A DNA stretch of 64,000 nucleotides from the NCBI GenBank assembly GCA_936432065.2, contig OW386287.2:189347729-189411728 (forward strand), written 5' to 3'. This document shows positions 22,629 to 33,705 of the stretch, in pieces. Positions within the stretch are counted from its first letter, which is position 1. Each line of letters begins with the position of its first letter. A model generated the notes under the pieces. It worked only from the letters and a program-made list of their open reading frames with translations, ran no database searches and had not been told where the DNA came from. The DNA comes from Rutpela maculata. Its lineage: Eukaryota > Arthropoda > Insecta > Coleoptera > Cerambycidae. The position numbers and the translations under genes were made by a program.

Positions 22629-22864
22629 ATGGTCGAATGTATATGGTTACTGGACTATAAGGTAATCGTTTTACAATTAATTATTTAAAAAAAATGGATT
22701 GAAGAAGCCGTTACTCTGTGGTAGTTTATCATCTTGTATAAATAAATAAAACACAGTACTATATTTTCTACCGCTATATATTAACAATAATCTGCAACTG
22801 CAGTTTCGACTCAGTCATTATCAAACAGTGAATCAAACTATACTAATTTACAAGTGCACAGAAA

Positions 22865-23993
22865 TCTATGTATATAAAAGAATACCCTGACTGACTGACT
22901 CACTGACTGAGCTATCAACGCACAGCTCAAACTGCTGGGTCTAGAAACTTTAAATTTTGCATAGAGATTCCTCGAGTGACGTAGACAACCACTAGAGGTC
23001 GACCTCTAAAATGGTGAAAAAGGGGGTAGAAATTTTAGGCTTTTTCGGAAACAGTTGGATATAGATGCGTGAAATTTGGCAGAAATATTTTTTGTTAAAA
23101 TCTATTAGACACGTGTAAGACGAAATTTCGATTTTCACTTTTTAAAGGGATGAAAACGGGTTTGGTAGATGGTTTAAAACGCACCCGTATTTTTGAAACC
23201 GCGTAAGCCAAAAACGTGATTATTCGAGCGATGGACTCTTCTGAGGAAATAAGAAGACACGTATTCGACGGTTTTCAAAAAGAGACCCCCCGAAAGGGTG
23301 AACGGGGAGGAGGAGGTTTTTAAGTTTTTCGGAAACGGTTAGACCTAGAAGCGTAAAATTTGGCAGAAATTTATTAGAATCTATTAGACACGAGTAAGAC
23401 AAAAGTTCGATTTTCACCTTTTGAAGGTGGTAGATCTCCGAAATCGCGTAAGTCAGGAGGAACGTGATATTCCAGCGACGGGCTCCTCTGACTAATTAAG
23501 GAGACACGTATTCGACGGTTTTCAGAAAGAGACTCTCCCGAACGGGTGAACAGGAAGAGGGATGTCTTCAAGCATGAAATTTGACACATACCCGCCCATG
23601 GGCTCTATTGTCGATTAATTTTTTTTTTTTTTTCGTTTAACTCGCTCTAACACAGAAATAGACAAATTGCGATGCGCAGTGGGTTTCCCCGAGTACTAAG
23701 GTTGCGCAGTGGGTTTCCTCGACTACCATAGAGGCGCAGTGTGTTTCCTAAAGTACTATGGATGCGCAGTGGGTTTCCTCGAGTACTATAGATGCGCAGT
23801 GGGCTTCCTCGAGTACTATAGATGCGAAGTGGGCTTCCTCGAATACTATGGATGCGTAGTGGGTTGCCTCGAGTGCAATAGATGCGCAGTGGGTTTCCTT
23901 AAATGCAATGGATGTGCAGTGGGTTAGAATGTCAATGCTTTTAATTCTACTTGGACAAAGCTCCACGCGGACGAAGTCGCGAGCATCAGCTAG
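22865..23993 (+). mobile_element. non-autonomous Helitron
   Basis: Starts A|TCTATGTATATAAAAG and ends CAGCTAG|T, fitting Helitron TC and CTRR ends between A and T. A 3' hairpin, CGCGGACGAAGTCGCG at 23966-23981 (one bulge), lies 8 bp before CTAG. Near 22887 it has a GACT-type short tandem repeat, and two diverged direct copies of a segment containing TTTTTCGGAAAC start at about 23040 and 23325. No Rep/helicase frame is present. Confidence 0.8.
23670..23930 (+). repeat. 30-bp minisatellite, about 8-9 copies
   Basis: Tandem copies of a unit beginning GATGCGCAGTGGGTTTCCTC and ending in ACTATA lie inside the Helitron. The 30-bp period is a multiple of three, which explains the overlapping 72-codon frames on both strands. 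Confidence 0.9.
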
Positions 23994-24438
23994 TTCTATA
24001 TATACGCAATTCTATACATATCGGAAATTTAAATTTAAGCCACCAATATACAGAAAGTAGGTAATTTCGTATTAAATAAAAAAGTGTGTAAATTGTGATT
24101 TGCTTAATACCTAATAATATTTTCTAATCAAAGTAATGTTAAAATCCCCTTTGGTAGCAACAACATTACAGCATTTTTAAAATTTGTTTTACAGGACTCT
24201 CTCAATGTTAGTTTATACATAAAATATAACATGAACTGCCCTGCCCCTTTCTACAGCATAAACACTCGATTTGCTGTCGATTCAGCAGTGGAGAAATAAA
24301 ATATTACTACTTCATAATCTGTAGCAAAACAAGTTTTGGCATGAACATAATTCCACATGGGTTTTAGGTCTAAATCAAGTACATGCCTAATAATTTAAAT
24401 TTTGAGACCTGACGACTTACCATTAGATTTTATTATAA

Positions 24439-24992
24439 TAAACTGGCGGTACATGACCAGTCAGGTGCAACGTTTTTAAAATGCATGCCAATCATATATA
24501 TGAATGAAATTACCGTGAATATGCCAGAAACGAAAATTTTAGGCAGTCGTCGAGTGCAGAAGGCTGTGCAAATTGATTGTTTTGTTTATTTTTTTTTGTG
24601 TTTTTTTTTTTAATTTAAAGTGGATGCCAAGAGTGCCAAACGAAAAGCCGTGAAAAAGAATCCAGCGAAAATTCATTGGCATGCAGTTTACGCGCGCAAA
24701 ACACACGTTAATGTGCACATTAAATCGTAAAATGTTTTGGTGTTCTTGATTTTGGATGATTCTGATTTTGGATTTTTTTTAACGGCCTTTCGTTTGGCAC
24801 TCTTGGCATCCACTTTAAATTAAAAAAAAAAACACAAAAAAATAAACAAAAAAAATCGATTTGCACAGCCTTCTGCACGCGACGACTGCCTAAAATTTGC
24901 TTTCTGGCATATTCACGGTAATTTCATTCATATATATGATTGGCATGCATTTTAAAAACGTTGCACTTGGCTGGTCATGTACCGCTAGTCTA
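24439..24992. mobile_element. fold-back MITE family C, copy 1
   Basis: Long inverted arms start TAAACTGGCGGTACATGACC and end with the inverse. Flanking TAA at 24436-24438 and 24993-24995 is a probable target duplication. The copy at 27196-27732 has the same arms, but its loop is in the opposite orientation. The 3-bp T-A-rich target fits PIF/Harbinger-type MITEs. Confidence 0.82.
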
Positions 24993-24997
24993 TAAGA

Positions 24998-25193
24998 CTA
25001 GCTGACCCAGCAAACGTTGTTTTGCCATATAAATTATAAAATTTGTCCTAAAAATAAAAAGAAAATTTCTGGTTAGGGATATAAAAAATAGCCTACGACC
25101 TATTCTCAGACCTACCAAATATACACCAAAAATTTCGTTTCGGAGGAATTCGATAACAAACACTGTGACACGAGATTTTTATATATTAGAAGA
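24998..25193 (-). mobile_element. short non-autonomous Helitron
   Basis: On the minus strand it begins A|TCTTCTAATATATAAAAATC and ends GGGTCAGCTAG|T, with CTAG at 24998-25001. The sequence around GCAAACGTTGTTTTGCC near the end could supply the terminal hairpin. It abuts the preceding MITE within five bases. Confidence 0.65.
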
Positions 25194-25637
25194 TTATAAA
25201 TATAATTTGGTTAAAATTGCAATACTCAGAACATAATTGACACTATTGCCAAGGAAGAAAACTATATACTTTCAGTGAAAAAATACAGAGAGCGAAAAAT
25301 AATTATTAACAAATAAAAGATGACAAATTGATATGGAAGATTTGTGTATATCAACATATTTTCTTGATATTGTTAAAATAAAGTACTTATTATATTAAAG
25401 CACTTCCCAACATTTAAACACAAATCTGTTTTCTACGAATACGGGCACAAATAAATCTAATGATTTGAGTCCGTAAAATGCGCTGTGACGTCAGATGAGT
25501 GATGGTGATGTCGAATTAATGACTGAAATCCTGTGTACTAAGAGATAAACAGCATTTTAGTCGTTTCATTTTCGTGTGATTATATGAGAAATTACTAATA
25601 TTGGATTTGTAAAAACTCCCTGTTAGTCGAGGAGCCC

Positions 25638-25970
25638 TCCCTAGCTGTGCGTGCACTTGCCCGATCCTTGGGAACAATATTATTCATACGGATTAAAGCC
25701 TAAGGAACAGTTCTAGACATATCCTAAAAAAAACTGGCTGTACTTTCAAAATGGCGGCCATATGTTAAAGAAACTGGTGCAAATGTTGATTTTGTCATTT
25801 AACACAAAAACTAAAAAAGATGTAGAAAAACTTTTTTCACAAAAAACAACGTGCATAAAATTTTCCGTCATTTTGTTCCTGTACAATATTTGGATAGGAG
25901 TTGCCGTTTTCGAGATAAATGTTTGCAAATTATGCGCTATCCAATCTGGGATCAAATTTTCAGTATGACG
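25638..25970 (+). repeat. dispersed repeat family D, copy 1
   Basis: Starts near GGAGCCCTCCCTAGCTGTGC and includes CTTTCAAAATGGCGGCCAT and GAGATAAATG. Closely related copies lie at 55355-55700 (+) and twice on the minus strand at 57240-57845. Overlapping 68-69 codon frames on both strands recur in the copies and are repeat-derived. Confidence 0.7.
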
Positions 25971-26409
25971 CGGCGCGGTGGTGGATAACGATTGCTAATT
26001 TGAAGTTACAAATATTAAATTAGGGTTGATAGTGACATCTTAGTGATCATCTTTGGATCATTCCAATAAAATTAAATGTAAATTACTCTCTGATACCGGA
26101 TTTGGCAATAAAAGAAGGCTTATTAACATATCCGCATTAGCAGAGTAGTACGAACCTCAAAAATGTTCGGCATTACTGGGCCTTCATTCATTTACTGGAT
26201 GCGACTCAGTCAGCGCCTTTAAGGAAAAGGAAATATAAAACCCCTAAAAATGTTACTTTCTCCCAAATACACCAAACATATCCGAACATTTCAAGATTTG
26301 GGGAGCAGCTAGAATATATATGACTATTTCATTCCTATAAATTTCGTCCAATCAGAATCGATCATTTTAATCAAAAAATAGTTTCGCATCGACAAAAGTT
26401 AACATTTAA

Positions 26410-26870
26410 AATTTTGCCAGGGTTCCTCAACCAATAAAAAGCCAGAATGAAGCAACCAACCTGTTTTTCAGCGGCAAATTTTCTTTTGTTACGGATGAAG
26501 TAAAAAAAAAATTGATTCTTGTACACACACTAAATCACAATTTTATTTTTCTTCACCTCTCTAATAGTGGGGTGGGGGTGATAATGGAGGTGACTAATGC
26601 CAAAAATTTTTATTAAAAAAACCATATTAGGCATTTTTTTTATTGGAGAATTTTGTTAATGAAACTTGTTCAGAATTGTCCAAGTCCGAAAATATCATTT
26701 CAATGGGTTTTCTTGTTTAGAAAACTGTACTATGACAATTTTGTTTGAAATTAAACCCAAGCTGCCAGGTAGTTGTCAAACAATTTGCAGTTTTTTTTAA
26801 ATAATTAATTTTAAAATTTTAATTTTCTAATTGTTTAATTTTTTTATTATGATTAAATTTTGAACTTATA
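26410..26870 (+). repeat. repeat related to the 40.2-43.0 kb families
   Basis: Contains GTGGGGTGGGGGTGATAATG, AATGCCAAAAATTTTT and AATATCATTTCAATGGGTTT, then AACCCAAGCTGCCAGG. These recur at 40935-41180 and in family E copies. Termini were not found. Confidence 0.55.
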
Positions 26871-27195
26871 CACTAGTTCACAAGTTCAAAGCCGTGTTAA
26901 TTCTTGATAAAGCTCGTAAAAATATGGATTCGGAATGACGTCTAAAAAATTGTTCAAAATTTTCAAACCCGCGCATAAACAATTGCAAAAGTTATAAATA
27001 AATGAAAATTGAAAAAATAACGAGTTTTTTGTAAATAATTCGAAAACCAATTAGTATTTAAGAAATTTTAAAGAATGATTCTTAAAGAGGAAGAAATTTC
27101 CAATAAAAAAGTCCCAACTCCCGAAACTCTATCTCTGTTATTAATAATTTTAATTTAATAAAATAGAGCTCCGCGCGGCGAACACTAAGTCGTTA

Positions 27196-27732
27196 TAGAC
27201 TGGCAGTACATGACCAGTCAGGTGCAACGTTTTTAAAATGCATGCCAATCATATATATGAATGAAATTACCGTGAATATGCCAGAAACGCAAATTTTAGG
27301 CAGTCGTCGCGTGCAGAAGGCTGTGCAAATCGATTTTTTTTGTTTATTTTTTTTGTTTTTCTTTTTTTAAATTTAAAGTGGATGCCAAGAGTGCCAAACG
27401 AAAAGCCTTAAAAAAATCCAAAATCAAGAACACCAAAAAATTTTACGATTTAATGTGCACATCAACGTGTGTTTTGCGCGCGTAAACTGCATGCCAATGA
27501 ATTTTCGCTGGATTCTTTTTCACGGCTTTTCGTTTGGCACTATTGGCATCCATTTTAAAATAAAAAAAAACAAAAAAAATAAACAAAAAAAAAATCGATT
27601 TGCACACTCTTCTGCACGCGACGACTGCCTAAAATTTGCGTTTCTGGCATATTCACGGTAATTTCATTCATATATATGATTGGCATGCATTTTAAAAACG
27701 TTGCACCTGACTGGTCATGTACCGCCAGTCTA
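27196..27732. mobile_element. fold-back MITE family C, copy 2
   Basis: Ends TAGACTGGCAGTACATGACC and the inverse CCAGTCTA, flanked by TTA at 27193-27195 and 27733-27735. Arms match copy 1, and the loop is inverted relative to copy 1. The 68-codon frame crosses the loop and right arm and is not a gene. Confidence 0.85.
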
Positions 27733-30114
27733 TTACGATACTCTGAAACCGAAATTTTAAAAAATTATGGTATTATTTAGATACTTAAAGGAACAATATC
27801 CCGTTGTAAAAAAAATTTTTCACCGATTTTTCATAATATGAGCCTATTGTTAATTAACAAATTTTTTTTTAGAGTTTGCATTTATATTTCAAGTCGGATA
27901 ATTGTTAAACAAAAGCCACGAAAATTATTTTGCTTCGTGGAGACCCTATGTCAACTATACTTTATGGGATTATGACATTGCGATGTCAGAAGTGTTGCGA
28001 TCTTAAGTGGGTCACACTATGGTATTTAAGAAATACTGCTAACAAAATTTGAAAATTCTTTTGTTAAATAAATTATTTTCGTCACACGAGTTTATTACAA
28101 ATTTTGCTATAATTCTTGCAATTTACAAGTTCCAGCAAAAAATTGCTGTTGCAAGACAACTCCCTACGAATTTTAATTTTACTCCCACTAAAATGGTTGG
28201 TTTTGAAACTAAGTTACTTAATTTATATATATTTTCGATTATTCAAAAGACAGACAGCTACCTACGGTATATCTAATAAACTTAAGTGAATATTTCACGA
28301 CGAATATTCTACCTTGTCGTTTTCAAGATAGATATGCGTCTTCAACCATATTTAAAGAGCAACATCTGCTAATTAAATTTGGCTGGTACTGTTATTAACT
28401 ACTACTTTTCAAATACAGACAATATTTACGAAATCTAATAAAGTTAATAAAGCCAAGCAATTAAAATGGAACAATAAATCGGGCACTCAGTTCAATTATT
28501 TGTTTAGATAATAAAGTGGTTTGTTTCTATTTCACTAGATAATGAATGTAATTATGCAAATAGTGAGTGATACTCATATTTTTTATTTACTCTTTGGCCA
28601 TATTTCTAATTTAAAGACTATTATTTTGGGATATTGTTTATTTTGATTACGGATTTTTTAATTAATTTCATTGGGTTGATGCAGAAAAACATGTGTTTCA
28701 AATTATTATGCTCATACAAGATCTAGAAGTACCTATGCAGTGGAGTCAAATTAAGCATAAAAATAGAAATAAGGAATTCTCTGGCTGCAGCAATATTATT
28801 GTTTTAATTTGTTAGGTATAAAGACAAATGCCATGAGAAGTTTTAGATTAAATCTGTTCATTGCTTCTTGTACAATTTAAACAATTATTGTTTGAGCATT
28901 GAAATTTTCTGCTATTTTCCTTATTATTATCTCTGGTCCTAGACAACTTTGCTTACGAAAGAACATATAAACACAGTCTATTCCCATCATGACGTCACTC
29001 TGGTAGTTTCCCAACTTATCACCAGGGGCGTGACGATTAGTAAATTTTACGTAATATCACTACTGCTAGGATTTTATCGTATGTAATATCACTAGTGCTT
29101 AAAATTTTATCGAAAGCGTGTTGCCTGGTAATATAAAGAGTGCAAATTGACAGTTTATTATCTGATTTAATCTTTGATAATAAACTGCCAATTTGCACGA
29201 GTTATATTAACTAGGGGCAACTTAGCTTGAGAAAAAATTTTTAGATAAAATTTAAAGCACGAGTGGTATTTGTGGAGAATATTTCACGAATAAATAATTC
29301 ATTAAGTATATTTTCAATATTATGTTCAGTAATTAATTGCCTTCAGACGTTTCCTTGTTGCTTTTTAGAGATTACTCACCTTTATCTTCAATTTCATCAT
29401 TTACGTCACATAAAAATGCATCTCCAAAGCGACTCATCTAAGAGAAAACAAAGTAGGTTTAAATTATGACAATCAAGAAAAACAATATACGTTAAACCAT
29501 AGGTACTGTAACTTATAACACTAGTCATCACAACAAAGCACGCTTCGACCAATCACATTACGGGTGAAATCACACAAATTGCATATTACCAATCTATCCC
29601 TTTTACGTTCTAAGGCTACCGGCTCAGATGGTATGGTACCGCCATCTAGTAATGCTAGCTTAACTTAGTTACTAGCCTAAACAGTGAATTGAATTATTAT
29701 ATTAAAGTGTTTATTAATATATATTTATGTATTTAATCCTTGTTTCTGATTTGAGAAGTTTGATAGTTAAGGTTTACTTGTTTAAGTAGAGAGACTTTAA
29801 GTACAACGAATTATAATGTATATAGTGATACTGCAGAGTTTTGCTTTGTAAGGATTGATGAATTACCATAAGTACCTACATTTGTGTATTTATCTGAAAT
29901 AACTGATTTGTCTGCTTCGTAGATATTCATATTTAATTTTAGTTGGGAAAATTATTTTGTAATTATGTTAGGTATTAAGCCATTGAAAGCTGTGTACCTA
30001 TAACTTGTCCCGAACCGATATAAGTTCCACACAGCATTGGCTTTTTAGGTTAATAATACATTACTACAATTTACATTTTACGTTAACAATTAGTAATAAG
30101 CTAGAGAAGATATT
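27733..30114. other. no gene recognised; one hairpin
   Basis: AT-rich sequence without supported coding. An inverted repeat at about 29151-29199 pairs GTGCAAATTGACAGTTTATT with AATAAACTGCCAATTTGCAC and is probably a small MITE remnant. Confidence 0.45.
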
Positions 30115-30306
30115 TATAGATATATATTTTTGCAATATTTGCCGCTGCAGCGACCTAAAAAATTAGAGCGATAAATTTTGCATGTTGGTCCTGTCAAAAG
30201 TAGACCTAGCTTGAATTACCACTAATAATGACGTTTGATTGGTGCAATGTTGTGAAAAAACGGGCTCTCATTGGCTATAGCGTGAATGAGTGAAATAATC
30301 GGGTAT
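30115..30306 (+). repeat. dispersed repeat family F, copy 1
   Basis: Matches, in inverse orientation, about 63600-63780. Shared landmarks include AACGGGCTCTCATTGGCTAT, ATTACCACTAATAATG and TAGAGCGATAAATTTTGCAT. Sequence just to the left (about 30055-30115) also resembles the inverse of 63840-63900. Confidence 0.6.
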
Positions 30307-30510
30307 TAATACACAAGAGGTCGATTTTTTTTGGACAAAAACCTGTTTTCCCATGAAAATTATTCGAGAATTAAGGGCATGGAAAAATCGCGACACGAAG
30401 TGGAGCGATTTTTCCTATGTCCCTTAATTCGAGCATAATTTTCATGAAAAACAGGTTTGAGTCACTAAAAAAAAATTTACCCAAGTAGAAAATCAACCTC
30501 GTGTGTATTA
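30307..30510. mobile_element. 204-bp palindromic MITE
   Basis: Nearly the whole length folds on itself: AATACACAAGAGGTCGATTT pairs with the right end, and GGAAAAATCGC pairs with GCGATTTTTCC around a loop GACACGAAGTGGA. No target duplication was settled. Confidence 0.7.
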
Positions 30511-30625
30511 CAGAAGATTAATATATGATTAAAAAATATTATCTAAAATAATTATTAAAACAACAAAACTGTTTATTTAATATTTTAAAAATAACGATTT
30601 ATAATAAAAAATAAAAACATTTTCA

Positions 30626-31800
30626 AAATTTTGAGCTGGAGCGAAAAAACACCTTTAGAATAGGGTAAAATCGCTCCTCATATATGGTGACAATAAGTGC
30701 ATGCAAAAAGTATTCCTAATGTGCAATCCTAAGGTTTTTGAGGTTGCTGATTTCAAATTTCATTCTTATGGTGAAAATCGAGCAAAATGGGGGTTGAAAG
30801 GGATGTAAAAAGGAAAATCTGACAAAATGCGTGATTTTCATTCTAAAAGTTTATTTCTAGGGATTTTTGAGGTTGCTGATTTCAAATTTCATTCTTATGG
30901 TGAAAATCGAGTAAAATAAGGGTTGAAAGGGGTGTAAAAATGAATATTTGACAAAATGCGTGATTTTCATTCTAAAAGTTTATTTCAAGGAATTTTTGAG
31001 GTTCAAATGTCATTCTTGGGGTGAAAATCGAGTAAACTAGGAGTTGAAAGGGGTGTAAAATTGAAAATTTGACACAATGCGTGATTTTCATTCTAAAACT
31101 TTATTTCTAGGGATATTTGAGCTTCCAGATTTTAAATTTCAACGTGCCAAAAGCCAAAAATCGAGTAAAATAGGAGTTGAAAGGGGTGAAGAAATAGAGA
31201 GTTGAAGAAAAACATAATTTAGATTCTGAAATTATATTTTTAGGGGTTTTGAACTTGTTGAGTTCAAGTTCAAATCCGATCTCAGAAAAACCCATGTGCC
31301 CTCAAAATTTTGAACTCGACGATTTCGACAGTTGATAGCTGCTATTCAGGTATCTTTCAAACATATATAATATAAAAACTTAAATAATCAGCATTTGAAA
31401 TCGGCAACCAATAAACTTTTGGAATGAAAATCACGCATTTGTCAAATTTTCATTTTTACACCCCTTTCAACCCCCCTTTTTCTCAATTTTCACCTTAACA
31501 AAGAAATTTGAAATCAGCAACCTCAAAAATCCCAAGAAATAAACTTTTAGAACGAAAATGCATTTTGTCAGCTTTTAATTTTTATTTTTTTTACACCCCT
31601 TTCAACCTCCATTTTACTCGATTTTCACCCTAAGAATGAAATTTGAAATTAGCATCCTCAAAAACGCTAGGATTGTACATTAGGAGTACTTTTTGCATGT
31701 ACTTTATTGTCTTACTTACTCTGTTGTCTATTGTCACCATATATGAGGAGCGATTTTACCCTATTCTAAGGGTGTTTTTTCGCTCCAGCTCAAAATTTTG
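30626..31800. mobile_element. fold-back element built from internal repeats
   Basis: Outer arms AAAATTTTGAGCTGGAGCG through TTACCCTATTC-type sequence are inverse at both ends. Inside, the left part has four to five direct units of about 125 bp with GATTTTCATTCTAAAAGTTT and GGTGAAAATCGAGTAAAAT. Two to three inverted units lie on the right. The 62-codon minus frame at 31107-31295 is repeat-derived. Confidence 0.7.
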
Positions 31801-32265
31801 AGGGCTTTTCTGAGGTCGGGTTCGAATTCAGCGTCAAAAAATACATTGAACTACTCGGGTCAAGTTCCAGGATCAGGACTTATTTTTTGTGGCTGAGTTA
31901 TTTTATTGAATTTTTCATATTTCTTGCTTCTTCTCACCCCAATTTTGAAGCCGTCGTATTGAAAAAAAAAAAAAAAATCAGCAGCAACACCATATTTAGC
32001 ATACCCAAGCACTTAACTCTACCAAGTTTCGTAAATTTTTATTGAAAATTGGGCATTGGCTAGGTTACCGATTTTTAACGCCAGTTTTCAATAAAAGCAC
32101 TACTGTGCGTCGGTTGATGCCCAACGCTACATTTTTTCAAAAATGCGATGATTTTCGGAAACTTACTGATGTTCACGTTCTCTTTAACGAGTAACATTGC
32201 CTTTAGCATAGAATATTTTGCCCATAGGGAATTGCAATTCATTATTTTTGACTATAAAATAAAAC
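31801..32265. other. no gene recognised
   Basis: The start (31790-31860) is an inverted copy of about 31240-31305. The rest shows no feature apart from an A homopolymer near 31961-31977. Confidence 0.4.
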
Positions 32266-32325
32266 TTACTTAATAAATATCGTTCCCATAAAAATCATAA
32301 ACATTTTTCTGCTGGTTATACTTAC

Positions 32326-32496
32326 TTCATCTAGAAAATAAGCTAAGATAACATCTTCCTGTATATTTGTCACTTTATGTAATTTTTTCCATTGACAAAA
32401 TAATCCATATTCTTTTTCATATCTAACTGATGATTTTTTCGGGATTAATTTTCCCGTTGCTTCCACAGATTTATTTAAAATCTCTGAATTCTCCAT
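32326..32496 (-). CDS. first exon of a Crypton-like tyrosine recombinase (partial)
   Basis: ATG at 32496 opens MENSEILNKSVEATGKLIPK and continues RYEKEYGLFCQWKKL and ILAYFLDE, then a consensus donor GTAAGTATA at 32325. The pattern resembles the N-terminal core-binding region of Crypton-type and related insect tyrosine recombinases as I recall them. The catalytic Arg/His/Tyr domain was not found nearby on the minus strand, so the gene is truncated or the intron is long. Recombinase assignment is tentative. Confidence 0.45.
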
Positions 32497-32499
32497 AAT

Positions 32500-33620
32500 A
32501 CAAAACGATGCAAAAATTATGTTTTAATTTTTTTGACAGTGACAAGCTAACGATAATCATAATTAGCTATGGAAAACAATGGCTAGAACATCGTTAAGGT
32601 GATGCGATTGTTAGATTACGAACTATATTAAATTTCAATAATTTCAGCTTTTTATTAATTTTAAGGGTTTACCGGACAGTATGAAATAAAATATACGATA
32701 CACGTCCGGTAGGTCTCCTTACAATACTAATAACGTAAATAACTATTCTAATGTTTACCATTAAATCGATAAAATTAAAATTTATATAAGTAGCCGTCTA
32801 ACCTATATAAATATTTTGGCTTTTCATATTAATTATTGATACCTTCATTTTCATGTTTACTAAAGGCGGTGATTCATCCAGTTGAAAGCGTACTAGCGGA
32901 AGTAAACAATTTAATTAATTTAGGGTAATATTTCGCAAATCAGGACTTATTAAATTATAAGTTTAGAGGACATTTCGTGACTTTTTGAACAGTTTGCAGT
33001 TAATTCTAGCTATGGTTAGGTTGGTTGTTAATCTGATAATACGAATTGTTAAAATTTTAATTGAAAGTTAATCTCTTGACAGAGGTAATTTGAGGGAATT
33101 TGTGCAGATTTATTAACGCGAGGGTTAATAAATATACGCTGACAGTGATTAACGCCTTACATAAACATAATATCTCTGAACATTGAACTAATTATACTTG
33201 CCATTACAGATTACTGTATTACCTACTTTTACTTTCTCTCCTGATAAAATATTTTATGACGTCATTCAGAGCTTTAAAGGTCCCTTAAGGTTTTCGGGAG
33301 AGTTAACTTGAGAAACTAACGTATTCTTGTGTAATTAAATGCCAATAAGAGAAGTGATACACCCCTATAGGCATGTTCACAAAATTTTAATTTCAATTAT
33401 AGATTTATCGTTATTATAAACAAATGTAACAATAAAACAAGCTAAAAACGTACTCTTCGCCTGTTCACTGAACTTTTTATATAATTGTTACACATTCTAT
33501 AGGATACTCTTCGCAGTTTTTTGTAAATAGTGTTAGTTTTAGACATTTTTAATTTTATAGTACGTACTTAGTTGGTAAAAGACTCCGTGTAAAATAATGT
33601 AAAAATAAAAAAAAAACATA
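32500..33620. other. no gene recognised
   Basis: AT-rich. Around 33365-33440 a segment with AGGCATGTTCACAAAATTTT also occurs near 41735, so part is repeat. Confidence 0.4.
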
Positions 33621-33624
33621 CCAA

Positions 33625-33705
33625 ACCCCATTTGGGTTTCGAACCCGGAACCCTTGAATTCCGAGTCAAAAGCATAAGAATTACACCACCACCTTACACG
33701 TAAAA
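33625..33705 (-). repeat. tRNA-like sequence, probably SINE head or tRNA pseudogene
   Basis: Minus strand reads GGTGGTGTAATTCTTATGC (D-arm/A-box-like), CTTTTGACTCGGAATTCAAG (anticodon-arm-like) and CCGGGTTCGAAACCC (T-arm with B box). An acceptor stem was not verified, so a functional tRNA is not claimed. Confidence 0.5.

Larger units (their letters stand above)
16773..22651 (-). mobile_element. DNA element with long TIRs encoding a FEN1-like/CXC protein
   Basis: Two 298-bp inverted repeats (16809-17106 and 22331-22628) differ at 2 positions by eye and enclose one minus-strand gene. Outside them, TCCAGTAAC at 16773 and its inverse ending at 22651 form a matching outermost pair, separated from the long repeats by dissimilar tracts of 27 and 17 bp. 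No target-site duplication is evident at either candidate border, so the exact ends are provisional. The 5' flank of the gene (about 22149-22330) is more GC-rich than the surroundings and could hold the promoter. The architecture indicates an autonomous or recently autonomous transposon; I recognise no canonical transposase family. Confidence 0.8.

Noticed and set aside
23709..23966. 72-codon repetitive protein on either strand
   Set aside because: The 30-bp minisatellite gives open frames on both strands; a real protein is not supported.
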